A DNA stretch of 64,000 nucleotides from Tribonema minus (GCA_017506865.1 JAFCMP010000013.1:248001-312000); one strand, 5' to 3'; shown: positions 44,614-56,244, numbered from the stretch's first letter. The notes: generated by a model not told the origin, from the letters alone. Program-made: numbers and translations.

Positions 44614-44878
44614 TCAACTGAAGCCCATAGAGTCAGGGAAGGTCATAGTCACTAAGAACATGCTGAAAACCAAGTTTCAAACACGCCAACACATGTATGC
44701 CACGCTAAGGCAGCGATGGCGCTCGCTCTTCAAACACGACACAGCTCGACACCGACCTCGCACCTTCGCCAGCTCCACGCGCCCTCTAAAATCGCGTCCA
44801 TGCGCCGATACATACCTCAACAGTAGCGTCATCTAAAACCCACGTAAGCTCCTGCCAACCTCTCCACCATCGCCAACG
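44614..44878. repeat. Segmental repeat R2, copy b (265 bp)
   Basis: Continues without a break into the protein-like minus-strand region at 44829-45330, so this copy is probably the ancestral context of R2. Confidence 0.9.
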
Positions 44879-45330
44879 CGAGACATGCGTCGATCTGAGA
44901 TTCACGCTCCTGCAACTCATAAATGATCTGCAGCTCGGCCAACGCGTCCAGCACCTCGTCTGTCGATGCAAAGCAGTCGCCCAGGTCAAATTCCATCCCA
45001 AAACACGCTCGCGTCGCCTCGCCTCCCTGTGTGTCGCGCTTGAAAGCCAAAAACGTGCACTCGTCAAAACCACGCTTGCAGTTTGCGCTCGACAAAAAAC
45101 GCCATAACTCGACGCGCCGACTATGCCATCGCGGCCAACTCGTCTACGCGTCGACAGTACGACCGAAAGCAACAGCAAAACGCCTCAGCTCGCCCGCAGA
45201 TGTGTGCCTTCCGCAGTTATCGAGCTGCGCCAACACGGCCAACTTCCATCCAAGTTCAACTCCATCTGCAACCGTCCGAAGTTCTCTGTTTCGCGCTGCA
45301 AGAGCACTAACTGCTGCAACACACCATGCA
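44829..45330 (-). CDS. Candidate conserved minus-strand gene fragment, function unknown
   Basis: A frame at 44829-45095 has strongly protein-like composition (FDECTFLAFKRD, STDEVLDALAELQIIYELQE). A frame at about 45170-45290 (GWKLAVLAQLDNCG, SAGELRRFAVAFGRTVD) may be an upstream exon. Both are acidic and helical. The 3' end of the first is inside R2b, so R2a carries only its truncated tail. No family was recognised. Confidence 0.35.
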
Positions 45331-46853
45331 TGAGTTATTGTCTGAAGTCTGTATGTTGCTCCTGTCTCCCATCTGTGCTCTCTGTGTCTGCTTACGGTGT
45401 GAAAGTACGCGTGCGTACCTCCAACACTGAGGATCGGCAACGAGGCAGCATACGCAGCAGTGGCATCGCGCGCGCGCGAGACTGCGCGGACCAATCAGGA
45501 AATTTCGAGCTTAAGGGTGGACAGAAATTTCTAGTTTAGAGCACGGTACGGGCCGGGGGGGGGGCCAGCTCCTCTCTCGCTGACCCCCCCTCGCGCGCTC
45601 GCGCGCGCTCGGACCGGGGTCGCTCGCTACAATGGCTGGTGCACAGCATAGCATCAGAATCAAATTCCAACAGATTTTCCAGCATATTCCGTAACCAATT
45701 CACATCCCCAATACAGATATCTTCAAATTGAAGTTGAAGTGTGTCTTGTGTGCGTCAAGTTTTTGTAGTTTTGTTTTGTTGATGTTCTGCAGCGGCGCGC
45801 ATGCCAAATGGCGGACCCACAGGTAAAGTGAGTGATGCTTCAGCTGCTGCAACACGCAACTTGTAGCTGTGCCCTGGGGCCTGAAAGTGCTCAACTGCTT
45901 TGATAACATTTGTTCACCATGCACCCAACTGTATTGTACGGTGATTACAACGTGAAGCTGAACAGGCGGCGGCGGCAGCGCGTGTCAGGTTTACCATCTC
46001 CTAAACGGCTTTTTTTGTGTGGTTACGACCCGTGCACACAACACAAAACAGTGAAGGGGCGTGCAGCATACAGCATGTGCACAAACTCCACGCCCAAGTC
46101 GTGTTGCAGGGACAAATGAAATCCTCCTCGTCCAGTGCAGCATGGTGCCCACATTTCAGACACTCTATGCTCAAAAGCACACGGTGCACCACGGGTCTGA
46201 TTAGGTGCACATATATGTGTTGCACACATGGCGATTTCAGTGCACCAGATAAAGTTTTGTCGTATGGAGGCTCTGAACACAAATCGCCGCCTATACTTAG
46301 TGTCGCAGCACAGATTCAGGTCAATTAAGGCAGAAGAGTGGGAGCCACTGCTCTCAAATGCGTGGGAATGGTGCTTTTGTCTCGATCGCTCCTGGTGCGC
46401 GTGATTCGGCCTCTTGCCTTTGCATGTACAGTACTGTACCATGTCACAGCTGTGATGCTTATATGCTCACTATACAGCGCGGTAATTGTTGGACATTGGG
46501 CAGAGACCAGGGCACTATTAGTATACATAGAGTGAGGCGGCTGGGCATGGCTGTACTCCGCCTATAATTTTCAAGTTTAACGTATAGGACGACCAGCCTG
46601 CCACCATCAGGCATTATGCATGGCCTGGTGCCAGACTTATTGCAACATACTGTGGCATTGTCCGTCCACACAAATGAGCAAGAGTGTGCAACATTATCAC
46701 ACTGCACCAACAAACAGCAAACACAGAAACATCACCACAGCAAACATTGGAGGCAATGAGAATTTATTGAACACAGAGCATCCTGCTTTGTTGTCATTAG
46801 CGCACGACGCACTTCTAAGACGTGTCCCTTTCGGCATCAAAGCTTGAGACGCG
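45331..46853. other. No gene recognised; GC-rich block at 45545-45625
   Basis: A short CpG-dense, G-run-containing block lies at 45545-45625; a promoter-type CpG cluster is possible but unsupported. The rest is short frames. The right end is the 3' flank of CR gene 2. Confidence 0.35.
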
Positions 46854-47047
46854 TCACTTCTGGAGCATGACTTCAAACGTATAGCATAGTGACTCAATGT
46901 CTCGCTTCTTGTAACTTACAACGTGCACCGTCACTCTGCTCAGCAAGTCTTTTTGCTTGTCAGTGGGTTGTTCTTCCTTGTTGCCCCTGACTACGCCACT
47001 GAGCTTGAAGTTGTTCAGTGCAGAAGGCGACACCACATAGTACAGAG
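46854..47047 (-). CDS. CR gene 2, 3' end of last exon (downstream of element C)
   Basis: Begins at the element C junction. It encodes YVVSPSALNNFKLSGVV and a lysine-rich stretch and ends at TGA 46854-46856. The frame continues from the piece ending at 51834 once the element and one copy of the target duplication are removed. It corresponds to the end of the nuclease-like domain. Confidence 0.65.
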
Positions 47048-47054
47048 TGTACTT

Positions 47055-50000
47055 TTCATTAATTCTCGCTCAGGGCGCGAAAAAGCCCAGATGATTGGCA
47101 TCTAGCTGTAAGGAATCTACATGTCGTATGACAGTCTGAAAGTGTCGCAACGACAACCACTCAAACGCCGCCGCCGCCAAATGGCATCTCGGGGTCGTCC
47201 CCTACGTCCTCCTCCATGTGCCCCCCCCCTCTGATTCTGCCATGTGTGTCATGACACGGCCAGAGTACGCCATGTGGAGCGCTGCCGACAGTGCCGAACG
47301 TAAGCGCGCCAGGGCGATGCCCTTGAGAGCTTTAGGGCGCGCTCCTCCGGGCACTGACATCCTGCTGGCATACTCCGTCGCCACAGCCTCCAGCAGCTTC
47401 CGCCCCTGCTCCCCGATGCTGCCAAATGACCCTATTGCCAAAGTGGCAAGTTTGTAGCAATTCTGATCATAATGACCAGAATAGTGGGTAGTCTTGGCGG
47501 CCTCTTGGTCGCGGCAGCATCGCTCGGGGTCTGCTGCAGTCTTCGCCGCCCGCGACGCCACCTGTGCCTCGAAGCAGGTAACGTCCACCATGAGCGGTAG
47601 GTGGCGTGTCGGGTCGTCGTAGCCGGTCACCGGGAAGGCGTCGGCAGGCAGCACGATGTCCATCCTGCGACTCCCCGGCGGCCCGGCGGACCCCAGAAAC
47701 GGCGTGTAGTCCTCGTCCACCAGTCCCGTTTTGAGGTATTGCCGCAGGATGCGCTGCGTGGCCCTCTTGACGCTATTGTGGACGATGGTGTCGTGCGCCT
47801 TGACGCGTGGCGCTTGACACAGCCGTGCATGCAGGGTGCCGCCCGGCGACTTCCCGCACAGCTTGCAGCCTGCCGTCTGCTCCTCTACTCCGATGGCGCG
47901 TTTGACGGCCAGCTGCCAGGATAGGCCATCGAACGAAGCCGTTGTGGAGTACATGGGCTCGTTGAGGAATGCCATGCCGATCGAGTGCATGTGGCGCTGC
48001 GACCGGAATCGAGCAAGTGCTTGCGTGCGTTGCGTGCCCTGCGGCAGCTGTTGCAGGTCCGCCTCCACCTTATCTGCAAGCTCGGTAGCGACGGCATCTG
48101 CAAGCGCACTCTGATTGGGGCGCTTCAGGCTACACTGCAACTGCAGAGCACTGGCGTCAAGTACGCAAGCAGCATCCGCACCAGTGCCACCACCTGCTGT
48201 CGGCTGCAGCGGCGGCTGCTGCGTAGGTGGTTGTTGCTGCAGTGGCGTTAGCGCTGGTGGCAGTATATGTTCCAGCTTGTCACCTGTTGCTGCACGTAGA
48301 GATGTGGCAGCTGTGGCGATCGTCCGCATGAGGGGCAGGCGCGCCACCTCTGCTGCTGCTGCGCCTTGTAGCATTGCTGGTGTGGAACACGCAGCGCCTG
48401 CATTGACGGCTGCCGCTGCTGCGTGCGCTGGTGCTGCAGCTGCGCCGCCTGCCGTTGCTGCTGCTGCCAGTGGTGTTGCTGCTGCCGCAGGTGTTGGTGC
48501 AGCACCTGCCGCATTGGCCGCTGCCACCGCCATTGCCGCTGTCGCAGCCGGCACGGTTGCGGCGCCGCCTGCCGACGCTGCTCCTGTTGCAGGTGCTGCA
48601 GCAGCCCTTAGGCTAGTAGGGCCTGTAGCAGCTGTGTTGCCTATGCCCGCAGCCGCTGCTGTTGATGCTGCAGTTAGTGATGCCGCCGAGGCCACTTGAG
48701 GTGCAACATGTGCTGCCGCTGCTGCAGCAGCCTCTGATGCTGGAGCAGCTGCTGCTGCCGCCGCTGCTGCTGCCGCCGGAGTAGTTGCGCCGTGCGCCGC
48801 CGCTGCTGCTGCTGCCGCTGGTGCCGCCTGTGCTGCCGCCGCGGCCCCTGATCCAGCGGCAGCTGCGTCGTGTGTTGCCGGAATGGCTGCGCCATAAGCG
48901 CGGCCAGCCGCTGATGCAGTTGCCGCTGCCGGAGCGGTCGCGCCTCCACTGGCAACCGCCGCTGCCGCTGTAACAGTTGCCGCTGCTGATGCTGCTGGTG
49001 CGGGTGCTGCTGCCGCTGCTGCCGGTGCCGCTTGTGTTGCCGCATCCTCAGCAGCGTTGTCTGCAGCCGCTTGAGGAGCCGCCTGCTGCAGCACCCCCGC
49101 CCATCCAGAGAGTGCTGGTTGCAGCGCTTGCAACGTGCCCGCCACATACGCAGCATCAGCGATGTCGCAGGCGCTGGTAATGCCAAGGCCACGATGCCGT
49201 GTTGGGAGTCGCGCTTGCTGTAAGGCTGGGCCGTGCGCTGCCAGATGGAAGTGGGCCCCACCTTGCTCAAACTGGTGCCAGGTCTGGCCTGGTGGCTGCA
49301 GGCCCATTGAGTGCTCAAGCACCCACTGCGTGACCCGATCCCACTCCTTGGCGGCTGGCGCTGTCTGCGTAGTGGGAATGGTGCGCAGGCAGTACGTCAT
49401 GCGAGGCACCACGCAGTAGCGCAGTAACCTGAACATAGCCCTCGGAGATGTCAGGCGCGCGCATCGCTCTGCAAATCGAGCCCCTGCCCCGCCTGCACCG
49501 GCTTCCCTGCGCAGCCATGCGTCCACAAAGCTGCTGTGGCCCACCGGCACCCCCAGCAACACAGCTCCACGGTTCTGATTTTCATCCGTATCCCCCACTA
49601 GCTGAACGCCCGGCTGCTGCAGCAGTTGCCGCTCGTGGTCTGTCACCACATGCCCCCTGCCAGGCAGCGCGCGTGACTTGGTGAGGTTTAGCTCCAGCCC
49701 CACCTCCGCAAAGTGTTGTTTAAGCTGCGCCACCGCCTGTATGTCATCCTGAGTCAGCGTGCAAGCGCCTGTTCGGACGTTGGCATCGTCCATGTAGGCG
49801 CCCATCCGCCTCCGCGCGCGCTGCGCGGCCGCCGCCTCATTGAACCGTTTCAAGCACTGAGCAGTGGCGCCGCAGAAGAGCATCGGTGCCGCGGGGTCCC
49901 CCTGCTTAAACCCGCGCTGAGACATGATGATGCGCGTGGAGCCGTCGATGTGCTGGAACAGCAGGCGTGGCCGAGTGCGAACGTATGTGCCGATGAAGTA

Positions 50001-51826
50001 GTCGAGGAAGTCCGGCAGCTGTGCTGCTACCCATTCCGCTGCCGCCAGGACGAACACCATGTTGAAGGCATTCTTGAGGTCCAGCATGAACTGCCAGTGA
50101 GGGAGCTCATACGCGAGTTTGCCGGCCATGGCCGCTTTCTCCGCTCCTGCTGAGACGGCTACCCCATACTGCCCGTCTGGCTCAAGGAGCTCCGCCAGGA
50201 AGTCTTTGCGGTCTGCCACGTACACCGAAGTGCATAGTCGCTGCAGCACCTCGCCGCAAACGATGGGCCGCTGCTTAGCTGTACCATCTTCCTGTTGTTC
50301 TGCAAGTGGCGTCAGGCGCCCCGCGCCATGCAACTGCCAGAAGGCATCCGGCAGCCGCGCAGCCTCCCGCATAACGGTCTGAAGCCACCGTGTGAGGACA
50401 GCAGCAAACTCATGCCGTCCCCAGCTTGTGCGTAGCGCATCCTGCAGGTGGCTGTAGCGCAGCCCCGATGGGCCTGCTCCACTGTAAGGGCTTGCTCGCT
50501 GGATGAGCTTGGCAACCTTCTCTGGCTCAATTCCCTCCCCCTGTAACAGGCTGAGTTCTGCTGGCATGTCGGCTGCTTTCGCCACAAGCTGATCAACCAT
50601 GCCGGATAGCTCATGGAGTTGTTCCCCTGGCGCAGCGGGGGGGTGTTTGGACTGCATGGCGACAAAGCAGTCATCATCAGGTATCGCCACCGTTTTGGGC
50701 TGAAGGAAACGCGCTGCCTGCTGTAGCCCCCCCCGTGTGCCCATGCACTGTAGGACGTAGGCGTTGATCGCTGCCTCCGTTTGCTGGCGCGCGCGCCAGC
50801 GCCGGTGCGCACGCGCGTGTGCGAGGAGCGCTGGCACCAACCGGTCAAGCTCACCGCGTGCCAACATTCTGATTCTGTCGGAGCGAGTGATGCCAGGTGC
50901 GCCATCGGTGGAGGTGATGAGTGATGGCATGAGGTGGTGTAGAATCGTGGATCTTTGCAATCGCTGCACCCGCCCTGCGGAATCTGGCTCCCGCGCCGCA
51001 TTGACGAACATCGTCATTGTGTGTGCCAACAGATGTGTTGCTGCGTTCTCCAGTGCAGCTCCCACATAGCGACGATTGCGTGGTCTAGCAAGGCTTCTAG
51101 TTGTCGCGAACTGCAGCTTGCACAGCTCATCGAGGCTCATGCTGTCAAGCACTGCTGCGACTGCGGGGGTTGAGATGGTCCACGTGAAAAGCCCACCTGC
51201 CCCACCTGCTGCGCCTGCAGGGCCTGGCGCTGCCGCTGCTGTCGCCGCACCTGCCGCTCTGAAACCCCCTCCGCCGCCGCCGCGGCCGCCACGACCACAG
51301 CCTCGTCCGCCGCTGTCGCTGCTGCGACCACTGCCACGGCCACCGCGGCCGTTTTGAGTTTGCGCGCCACTGCCGCTGTTGCTAGCACCGCCGCTGCGGC
51401 TGCTGGCATCACTGCTGCGGCCGTTGCCAGCGCCGCTGTCCTTAGTACCGGCCGCACTGCCGCCGCCGGCACCGCTGCTGCTGCCGCCTCCGGTTCTGCT
51501 GCCGCTAGTCGCTCTGCTACTGCTGATGTCTGCATCATTGCTGCCGCTGCGAACGCGTCCTCCATTGCCACGTCCTCCACTGCGACCCCGACCCCCTCGT
51601 GTAGCACTGCTGCTCCCGCGTTCCGGCCTCTTTGAGCTGCCAGAGGAGCTGCTGCCACCAGCCTGAGCAGCAGGTGCCTGCTGCGCGTGCGCTGGTCCTT
51701 TGCGTAGGGGTTGCCGATGGGTGTGCACGCCGGTTGCTGCTGTGGCAGCGACGTGGTAGCTGTTGCCGTCGATGCATCAGGTGCTAGCGGTGCTGCTGAT
51801 GCTGTTGTTGACAATGTTGCCGCCAC
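47055..51826 (-). mobile_element. Non-LTR retrotransposon C (RT-RLE type) inside CR gene 2
   Basis: Flanked by TGTACTT (plus-strand reading) at 47048-47054 and 51827-51833; the match extends to 10 of 11 bases (TGTACTTTTCA / TGTACTTGTCA). Removing the element and one copy restores one continuous host frame, which fixes the boundaries independently of the repeat. There is no poly(A) tail and no LTR. The 3' UTR is about 105 bp. Length is about 4.77 kb. The insertion is in the sense orientation of the host gene. It may be 5'-truncated, because no ATG opens the main frame. Confidence 0.9.
47161..51728 (-). CDS. Retrotransposon C polyprotein: RT and restriction-like endonuclease
   Basis: The open frame starts at a GTG (51728) and covers about 1508 codons to 47202. 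A G-run of nine at 47221-47229 shifts the frame; with one more G the natural C-terminus, ending PEMPFGGGGV, runs to TGA at 47161-47163. Layout: residues 1-190 Gly/Ser/Arg-rich; RT with AGPSGLRYSHLQDAL near 420, motif A MLDLKNAFNMV near 548, motif B FKQGDPAAPMLF near 608, motif C YMDD near 646; a 230-residue Ala-rich spacer (about 960-1190); a CCHC finger CKLCGKSPGGTLHARLC near 1290; and PD-(D/E)xK-like residues in RRMDIVLP near 1356 and LMVDVTCFE near 1380. It has no OTU domain, unlike element A. It is close to intact and therefore young. Confidence 0.85.
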
Positions 51827-51833
51827 TGTACTT

Positions 51834-52479
51834 GTCAGCGAGAGGCAGAGCATCCAGGATACTAGTCAGCTTTGGGCAATTCAATTCTATGTTCTCCACG
51901 CCTTTTATAAACTTGAACAACTCTATTTCTGATACATTGTGAAGTGACCCAGGAGAGGTTGAGTCTGGGTGGTGAGGTAGAATAATGGCATCGACCACTG
52001 GAAAGTCGCTTGTCGTCGGCACCAGCAATGTGCGGCCCCCACTGACCCTCCTGACCCCAGCATGCAGCCAAATCTGCTGCATATGTCGTGAGATCAAAGT
52101 CGAGGTCAAGAGGCTTGGCAGGCTCAATGGCAACCTCTACATGCCCAGAAGGGTTGAGGGATCCAGCATGAGAACCAGCAAGGTTCGGGTCTGAAAACGT
52201 TCTCCCATGCAGCGGCACGCTTTCAGTCCGGCCTGCCAATAAATCCATCATGAGAACCTCAAAGAGTTGCCCAGTCAGACCTGCTGTGCTGGGGCTTTCT
52301 TGAACTGTGTAGAAGACTCGCGTGAGAGCTTCCTTGCCCATGTTGCCAAGCGCTTTCAACAGCAAGCGGGCGGCCCTGGAAGACGCCAATTCTATACCAT
52401 ATGTGGTGAAGTCAGCGGAGAGGGGCACAATAACCAGGACCCTGTGGTATGCCACTGTGAAGCTCTGCGATCGGAGCAC
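51834..52479 (-). CDS. CR gene 2, nuclease-domain exon (5' part, before element C)
   Basis: Acceptor GATGTGCGCAG| and phase 0 from the exon at 53341. It encodes a helical region (FTTYGIELASSRAARLLL), the conserved TAGLTGQLFEVLMMDLL, and, after a frame change near a GGGGG run (about 52036), the nuclease-like core FPVVDAIILPHH. The Glu of LFE and the Asp of VVDA are in positions expected for PD-(D/E)xK-like residues of RHS/CR nucleases; this is inference from motif memory. It ends where element C was inserted. Confidence 0.65.
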
Positions 52480-53340
52480 CTGCGCACATCACAGCAGGTA
52501 AGGGTCGATGTGAGCCAAGCATCAAGACATACAGCTTGTGTGAGCACTTAGCTTCTCAAAGCATCGAGAACCCTGTGCGGTAGTCCGCAGCTGCGGCTGC
52601 AGATCTGCTTGAGCAGTGAATGCGCTGATCATTTATGCTAAGATCTGTCATTGATAATTGAAGTAATACTGTATGATCAAGGTCCTTTGGTTGCGACAGT
52701 TCTGTCAACGTTTCAATATGCACAGTCGGTGGCAAGCTGGCTTTGATGCCGACGAAGCTGCACACAGATGAATATAAGCCTATAAGTGTAGTGCTACAAA
52801 TCACTGAGTTATGTCACAGTATGATGCTGCTGCAGAGCATGCATTGGGATTTGTACTGCACATCTGAAAAAGGGGAATGGTCACCCATGTCATGTTTCTT
52901 GAAAACAGTGATCGGATGTGACCCCGCAGCCTTGTTTAACATGAAAGCACTGTGCAGGGTAGCATGTTCGGCTAGACGTGGTCAAGCACTCGGTTACACC
53001 CTAGCATGAAACTGTTGCCACTTTCATGTGATGAAACAAACAGGTGACAGGCCCTACTGTAGGACCAGACCCTCAGCACTCACACTGCACGTGCAAAGCG
53101 GAAAGCAATTGTGAGTAGGCGCCTCTATGGTTCAGAAACAGTGTTGCTCCTCAGCCAATCATTGATGTTGCTGCTTGTTGTGCCACTACCGATCATAAAA
53201 TTGACAAGTGTCAGGAGCTTAGAGCGGATGTACTTGACAATGTGCAACCTTGCAGCTAAACGCGGCAGAGGAGTGACGGTTGCCATTGGCAGTGTCTACT
53301 GGCCAATTGCAAGTACCCACAAGTACCCATAGAGACTCAC

Positions 53341-53641
53341 CTTGTCGGGTTCAGCAGCAGCCGCACCCATGACCTCGTGAAAGTATGCGTCGTCTGCGGC
53401 TTCAACTTCTTCTGCGGTAGGCGGCGCCATTCTGTCAAGAAAGACTTGGCTGGGGTAGGCCAATACATTTTGCAGGTTCCCTCCGAACCAGTCGTACAGC
53501 TTAAAAGTACAGCTTCCTCACTCGCTTCTCTGTCATCAGCAGAAACCTCTCTGGTGCATACAACATCCTTCGGCACGACAGGACCTCATGCAGATCCCAG
53601 GGGGGCATGAAGCGCTTGGCAAAACCAAAAACGATGAAGTC
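53341..53641 (-). CDS. CR gene 2, NTPase C-terminal exon with 13-nt insertion
   Basis: Acceptor ATCCTGCAG| and donor GACAAG|GTGAGTC. It encodes FAKRFMPPWDLHEVLSCRR, then KLYDWFGGNLQNVLAYPSQ in a frame shifted by one. Between them AAGCTGTAC is repeated with TTTT between the copies; removing 13 nt gives 288 nt, exactly 96 codons, with both splice phases 0. The duplication therefore broke an otherwise intact exon. A 22-nt micro-intron (GTGAGG...TTTAAG) would also restore the frame but is implausibly short. Confidence 0.65.
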
Positions 53642-54312
53642 CTGCAGGATTTTCAAGCACCATGAAGGAGGGCATGGGCTGGAGCACGTATAGAGAACAA
53701 ATTATGGCATAGCCATAACTTTGCAAGTTGGCAGGTGCGTGGCCATAGACATATCCCGTGCGAACATGTCATGTTAGACTAGCATGTCATGATGCAGCAA
53801 GTACTGCATTGAGCGGTGGTACTGCTCTGGTTCACGCGACCCTTCTGCCTGGTCATAATGTGTTGACACACACATGGCAGACTATAGTCTTACGTGATGC
53901 CATTGACCATTTCCACGATTTAGAGCACGCGGAGGCTGAGGGTTGCGTTAGCATAATTTTGCACAAGCATGTAACTGCACGCATGTGACGCAATGCTATT
54001 CACACAAATCAGGAATGGCGCCCACGCTCCTCAATCGCGCTGACTCAGAGGGTCAATGGACATCGTGAAGTTATTGATTGCAGGAGGTTTCTGCGTGACA
54101 GTGTGCTGTGAATGTGTCTTGTCGGCAACACTCAGATGTAATGTGCAAATCCAATGCCTGCGCTTGCAATTCTTTTTGCTTGTATGAATGGTGGATTATG
54201 ACAATGTGCCATGGTGCTCACTTACCCCCGGGGCTTACTGGTTTACCCTATCAATACAAATGATGTTGCAAGCAACAAGCATATGCAGGCACAGAAAGTG
54301 AAGACTCCCACC

Positions 54313-54402
54313 TTGTAGATTACGGGGTCTGGAGAGGATACAAGGATGATACGTGCTGGGTAATTTCCGATTCCTTCAAGCGGCACACCTTCTACCACCA
54401 AC
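54313..54402 (-). CDS. CR gene 2, 90-nt exon
   Basis: Acceptor TTTTGTGCACAG| and donor CTACAAG|GTGGGAG. Thirty residues include the strand-turn RIILVSSPDP, the conserved S-P element after the NTPase Walker B region in RHS/CR proteins. Its first base completes a Trp codon begun in the previous exon. Confidence 0.6.
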
Positions 54403-55054
54403 CTGTGCACAAAAATGCAAGTTGAACAATGACACGAGCAATGAGTCAGTCACAATATGCGAGCTTCGCATGCCGAGCACTTTCTCCAGAGCAATTTTTG
54501 ATTAAGAATTCTTTGCCAGCATTATCACTTCAGATTGCAAGCTATCGAGGAATCACACCTCAAGAATTTACAACGCAAGTGCATTGACTGCAGTGCCTCA
54601 TCAAGTGTTTACCATACTTCAAGATTTGTTCCATAACACTACAGCCATGTTGTTCAATCGAATGCTGCAATCACGTGACTGCAATCATAGGGGAACAATG
54701 ACTTGAATTTCTGTAATAAAACGGCTGCCGGGTTACGCAGTCCAATGCTAGACACTCATATGCATGGAAACCACTGGCACTGGCAACAGCTTGCAAGGCA
54801 TGGTCAGTGACCAAGGGTCACTCGACTGTGATGATGAAATTTGCAGTAGTGTTTACAATGCGATGAAGTCATTGCGATATGTCTCAATGGACACGTGCGG
54901 TCAATGCGCTGTGGTCATGAACCATGACGTGCGCACTGGATGCACCACCTCATGCATCATGACAAGCCTGCTGCAAGAAGCAAGTCGTGTTGAGCGCTGA
55001 GACAGTCTGCAACTTAATCATTGGTGAGATGACCATGCAAAACCTGGCGCTTAC

Positions 55055-55277
55055 CACGTATGCTCCGTCTCCATATAGCTGTTGAACGAACGGTGTGGAC
55101 CACAGAAGACGACGCCATCGCGTTAAATGAGGTAGTCGTAGCCGTTAGGGTCGGCTGCACAGCGGTAGACTACAGCTGTGACAGTTGGTGCCCCTGCTGA
55201 CATCCCCAAGTCTGCCAGGACGCAGGCAATGAGCCACCAGGCAAACCACGTCTTGCCGACGCCTGATGTGCCGCTCA
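55055..55277 (-). CDS. CR gene 2, Walker A exon with in-frame TAA
   Basis: Acceptor TTCGTTTGCAG| and donor ACGTG|GTAAGC. It encodes SGTSGVGKTWFAWWLIA (P-loop), then a strand with VVYRCAADPNG, then TAA at 55123-55125 followed by 22 further sense codons before the donor. Because the phase through the TAA matches the next exon, the TAA is a premature stop, not the gene's end. Confidence 0.65.
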
Positions 55278-55681
55278 CTGCAAACGAAGAATGCAAGGTT
55301 CCAAAGAGTCGCATAAACGCGAACAAGACATTTTTGTTGCAAGTGTGCTTGAGGCCAGTTTGTCTGTTTACTACTGTGTTTCCTACATAATAACCGATAG
55401 TTCACTTGTTTTGAACTCTGGCTGAGGTTTGTGCGATGCAGTATCTGATAATGCTCACTCACTTGATGACTTCCGTTGCTCTATGCGCTGCCAGAAACCA
55501 CGACCATCGCATGGCAAAGTTCAAGTATGGAAATTGATGTTCTGGTCATCCTGCATTGCAATGCACCACAGTGTAGCTCTCGGCCAGGCAATGCTAATGA
55601 GCTGATGATTCCACATCGAGAAGGCAATTGCTCTCACACACAGTTGCTTTAAAGGCCCTAATAACAAAGGGAGTGCCGTAC

Positions 55682-55903
55682 CTAAAGTGAGGCGTGAATC
55701 ATTCATGATGGCATCCCGGAATGCCGGCCAGCACTTCCTGATCATCAGTCCTCTTGGCCGTTGCTGCACCTGCACCTTGAAATCAGGAATAATGATGCCC
55801 TGTGGCATCATCACAAAACCCGGCACATTCAAGTCCGTCTTGAAGAGGGCCTTGAAGAAAGCAGACATTGCAGGGTACTCCTGCGCAGCTTTTGTCAATG
55901 ACC
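55682..55903 (-). CDS. CR gene 2, exon before the P-loop
   Basis: Acceptor CTCATTGCACAG| and donor TTTAG|GTACGG. It encodes 73 residues ending RGLMIRKCWPAFRDAIMNDS. The R-x-C-[YW] block directly before the P-loop is characteristic of the RHS/CR NTPase. The frame joins the Walker A exon in phase 1. Confidence 0.65.
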
Positions 55904-56244
55904 CTGTGCAATGAGAGACATCAATGATATTAAATGTCAGCACTTCTACAAGCAACGTTGTGACAGCGACAAACTTGTTTGAATGCAGGTGGCGGAGGCA
56001 AATGCGTCAATTACTGCTGCTGAAACCTGCATGCGTCTGGTGCTGTCGTGGGTCTGCTATGTACATATGTGTCAGATAGAACACGGGCTACAGGCTCAAG
56101 CTGATCATGTGCGTGCCAGCAAAGTGGACAACGCCTCGTTCTCCACACAAGGACACTGCGGCGGAAAAGTGTTACCTCCCTACAAGAGGGTATGGTATGT
56201 AGAGGGGAGTCTCAGGGGCCAAACTTAAAAAAACAGTTGGGCTG

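Noticed and set aside
47218-51666. Plus-strand Ala- and Leu-rich ORFs inside element C
   Set aside because: They mirror the Ala-rich spacer and Gly/Ser-rich N-terminus of the minus-strand ORF.
53327-53341. Membership of the 53.3 kb exon in the TM family because it shares GGTGAGTCTCTATG with the gene 2 donor
   Set aside because: The upstream coding sequence is clearly the CR NTPase. The shared string is a donor consensus plus a few chance bases.
53500-53525. A 22-nt micro-intron in the CR gene 2 exon
   Set aside because: GTGAGG...TTTAAG would restore the frame, but an intron this short is very unlikely when others here exceed 400 nt, and the perfect 9-bp direct repeat points to an insertion.
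20286-55125. Reassignment of TAA/TAG to glutamine, as in some ulvophycean algae
   Set aside because: All five clear in-frame stops (20286, 34222, 35233, 36469, 55123) are TAA or TAG, which is suggestive. However, the 2300- and 1508-codon frames of elements A and C contain many Gln codons and not one TAA or TAG, and TM gene 3 appears to end at TAG. Decay of pseudogenes explains the stops.
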